NCBI GenBank assembly: GCA_023487865.1
Contig: JAMDBG010000184.1
Coordinates: 1 to 14,145 of the forward strand
Length of the DNA: 14,145 nt
Reading direction: 5' to 3'
DNA from: Deltaproteobacteria bacterium
Lineage (GTDB): Bacteria; Desulfobacterota; Syntrophia; Syntrophales; UBA5619
Positions 13,261-14,145 of the stretch are shown here, in pieces. The notes under the pieces were generated by a model. The model was given only the letters and a program-made list of their open reading frames with translations. It searched no databases and was not told where the DNA came from. Position numbers and translations under genes: made by a program. Positions within the stretch are counted from its first letter, which is position 1. Each line of letters starts with the position of its first letter.

Positions 13261-14145
13261 ATGACCTTCGAAAAGAAAATTCTCTGCATCGGGGCCGGAT
13301 ATGTCGGCGGTCCGACCATGGCTATGATCGCATACAAATGCCCCCGCTGTCGGGTGACGGTCGTGGATATCAATCCGGAACGGATTGCGGCCTGGAATTC
13401 CGACGACCTCCCCATCTACGAGCCTGGATTGGATAGACTCATCGCAGCGACGCGCGGGAGGAACCTCTTCTTCAGCACGGATATCGAAGGAGGGATCCGG
13501 GAGAACGACATCATCTTTGTCAGTGTAAACACGCCGACCAAAACCTTTGGTCTCGGGGCCGGGATGGCCGCCGATCTCCAGTACTGGGAAAAGACCGCCC
13601 GGCAGATCCTTGAACATTCGGAATCCTCCAAGATCGTCATCGAGAAGAGCACCCTGCCGGTAAAGACCGCTCTGGCCATGGAAAGGATTCTCAACTGCCG
13701 GGAAAACGGCATCTGTTTCGATGTGCTGTCCAATCCCGAGTTCCTGGCCGAAGGAACGGCGGTCCGCGACCTCGAGCAGCCGGACCGGATCCTCATCGGC
13801 TCCCGGGAAACGGAGCGCGGGCTAAAGGCCCGTGAGACCCTGGCGGAGATATACGCCAGCTGGGTCCCTCGGGAGAAGATCCTCACCTCCAACATCTGGA
13901 GCAGCGAACTTTCCAAATTGGTCTCCAACGCCTTTCTCGCCCAGAGGATCTCGTCGATCAATGCCATCTCCGCCCTCTGCGAAAAGGCGGAAGCGGATGT
14001 CACCGAGGTCGCTCACGCCGTCGGAATGGACAGCCGGATCGGCGCCCGCTTCCTTAACGCCAGTATCGGTTTTGGAGGCTCTTGCTTCCAGAAGGACATC
14101 ATGAATCTTGTCTATCTTTGCCGGCATTACGGTTTGGAGGATTCC
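13261..14145 (+). CDS. ugd: UDP-glucose 6-dehydrogenase, animal-like type (partial, runs off window)
   Basis: The frame is open for 295 codons to the window edge. The enzyme oxidises UDP-glucose to UDP-glucuronate with two NAD+. GAGYVGGPT (11-19) is the NAD-binding loop. VNTPTKTFG (89-97), EKSTLPV (128-134), NPEFLAEGTA (158-167), the WSSELSKLVSNAFLAQRISS segment with K219 and N223 (213-232), and GFGGSCFQKD with catalytic C275 (270-279) are all present. Sequence and residue numbering follow the human enzyme closely (K220, C276), unlike the common shorter bacterial Ugd. GAGGA precedes the ATG. It starts 125 bases after uxs; that gap holds a GGCGC/GCGCC hairpin (13188-13201) without a T run. The C-terminal UDP-binding domain lies outside the window. 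Confidence 0.95.
   Translation, partial: MTFEKKILCIGAGYVGGPTMAMIAYKCPRCRVTVVDINPERIAAWNSDDLPIYEPGLDRLIAATRGRNLFFSTDIEGGIRENDIIFVSVNTPTKTFGLGAGMAADLQYWEKTARQILEHSESSKIVIEKSTLPVKTALAMERILNCRENGICFDVLSNPEFLAEGTAVRDLEQPDRILIGSRETERGLKARETLAEIYASWVPREKILTSNIWSSELSKLVSNAFLAQRISSINAISALCEKAEADVTEVAHAVGMDSRIGARFLNASIGFGGSCFQKDIMNLVYLCRHYGLEDS

Overview
The window looks like chromosomal core sequence from a moderately GC-rich deltaproteobacterium (Desulfobacterota). This rests on the order thrS-infC-rpmI-rplT-pheS-pheT-ihfA followed by a short MerR gene, on a PxxKW-type cysteine-rich protein (a family I associate with Desulfobacterota), and on the general protein sequence. The genus cannot be named from the sequence alone. 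I see no mobile element, CRISPR array, defence island or prophage.

Layout. Positions 1-645 (+ strand): the last codons of an upstream gene, a promoter overlapping its stop, a leader with a strong intrinsic terminator and a possible competing hairpin, then a 93-residue cysteine-rich protein and a bidirectional terminator. Positions 681-8059 (all - strand): the translation operon thrS, infC, rpmI, rplT, pheS, pheT, ihfA, merR. It combines three aminoacyl-tRNA synthetase genes, an initiation factor, two 50S proteins, a nucleoid protein and a regulator. The infC gene most likely starts at a rare AUA codon. A tRNA-Val(GAC) gene with a good promoter lies just upstream and shows no terminator before thrS. 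Positions 8332-10701 (- strand): pgsA (phospholipid synthesis), a GNA1162/DUF799-like lipoprotein, a secreted FlgT_N-like protein and a small protein with a charged C-terminal helix, apparently one envelope-related run. Positions 10702-12048 (- strand): a poorly explained 236-base stretch and rsmI, whose conserved C-terminus lies in a different frame from its body. Positions 12067-14145 (+ strand): uxs and the 5' part of ugd, which together convert UDP-glucose to UDP-glucuronate and then UDP-xylose for surface polysaccharide.

Most of the window is ordinary core biology. The points that deserve a second look are the infC start codon, the rsmI frame break (with a second possible one at its 5' end), the attenuator-like leader of the cysteine-rich gene, and the small uncharacterised envelope cluster. 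I found no convincing previously undescribed system.
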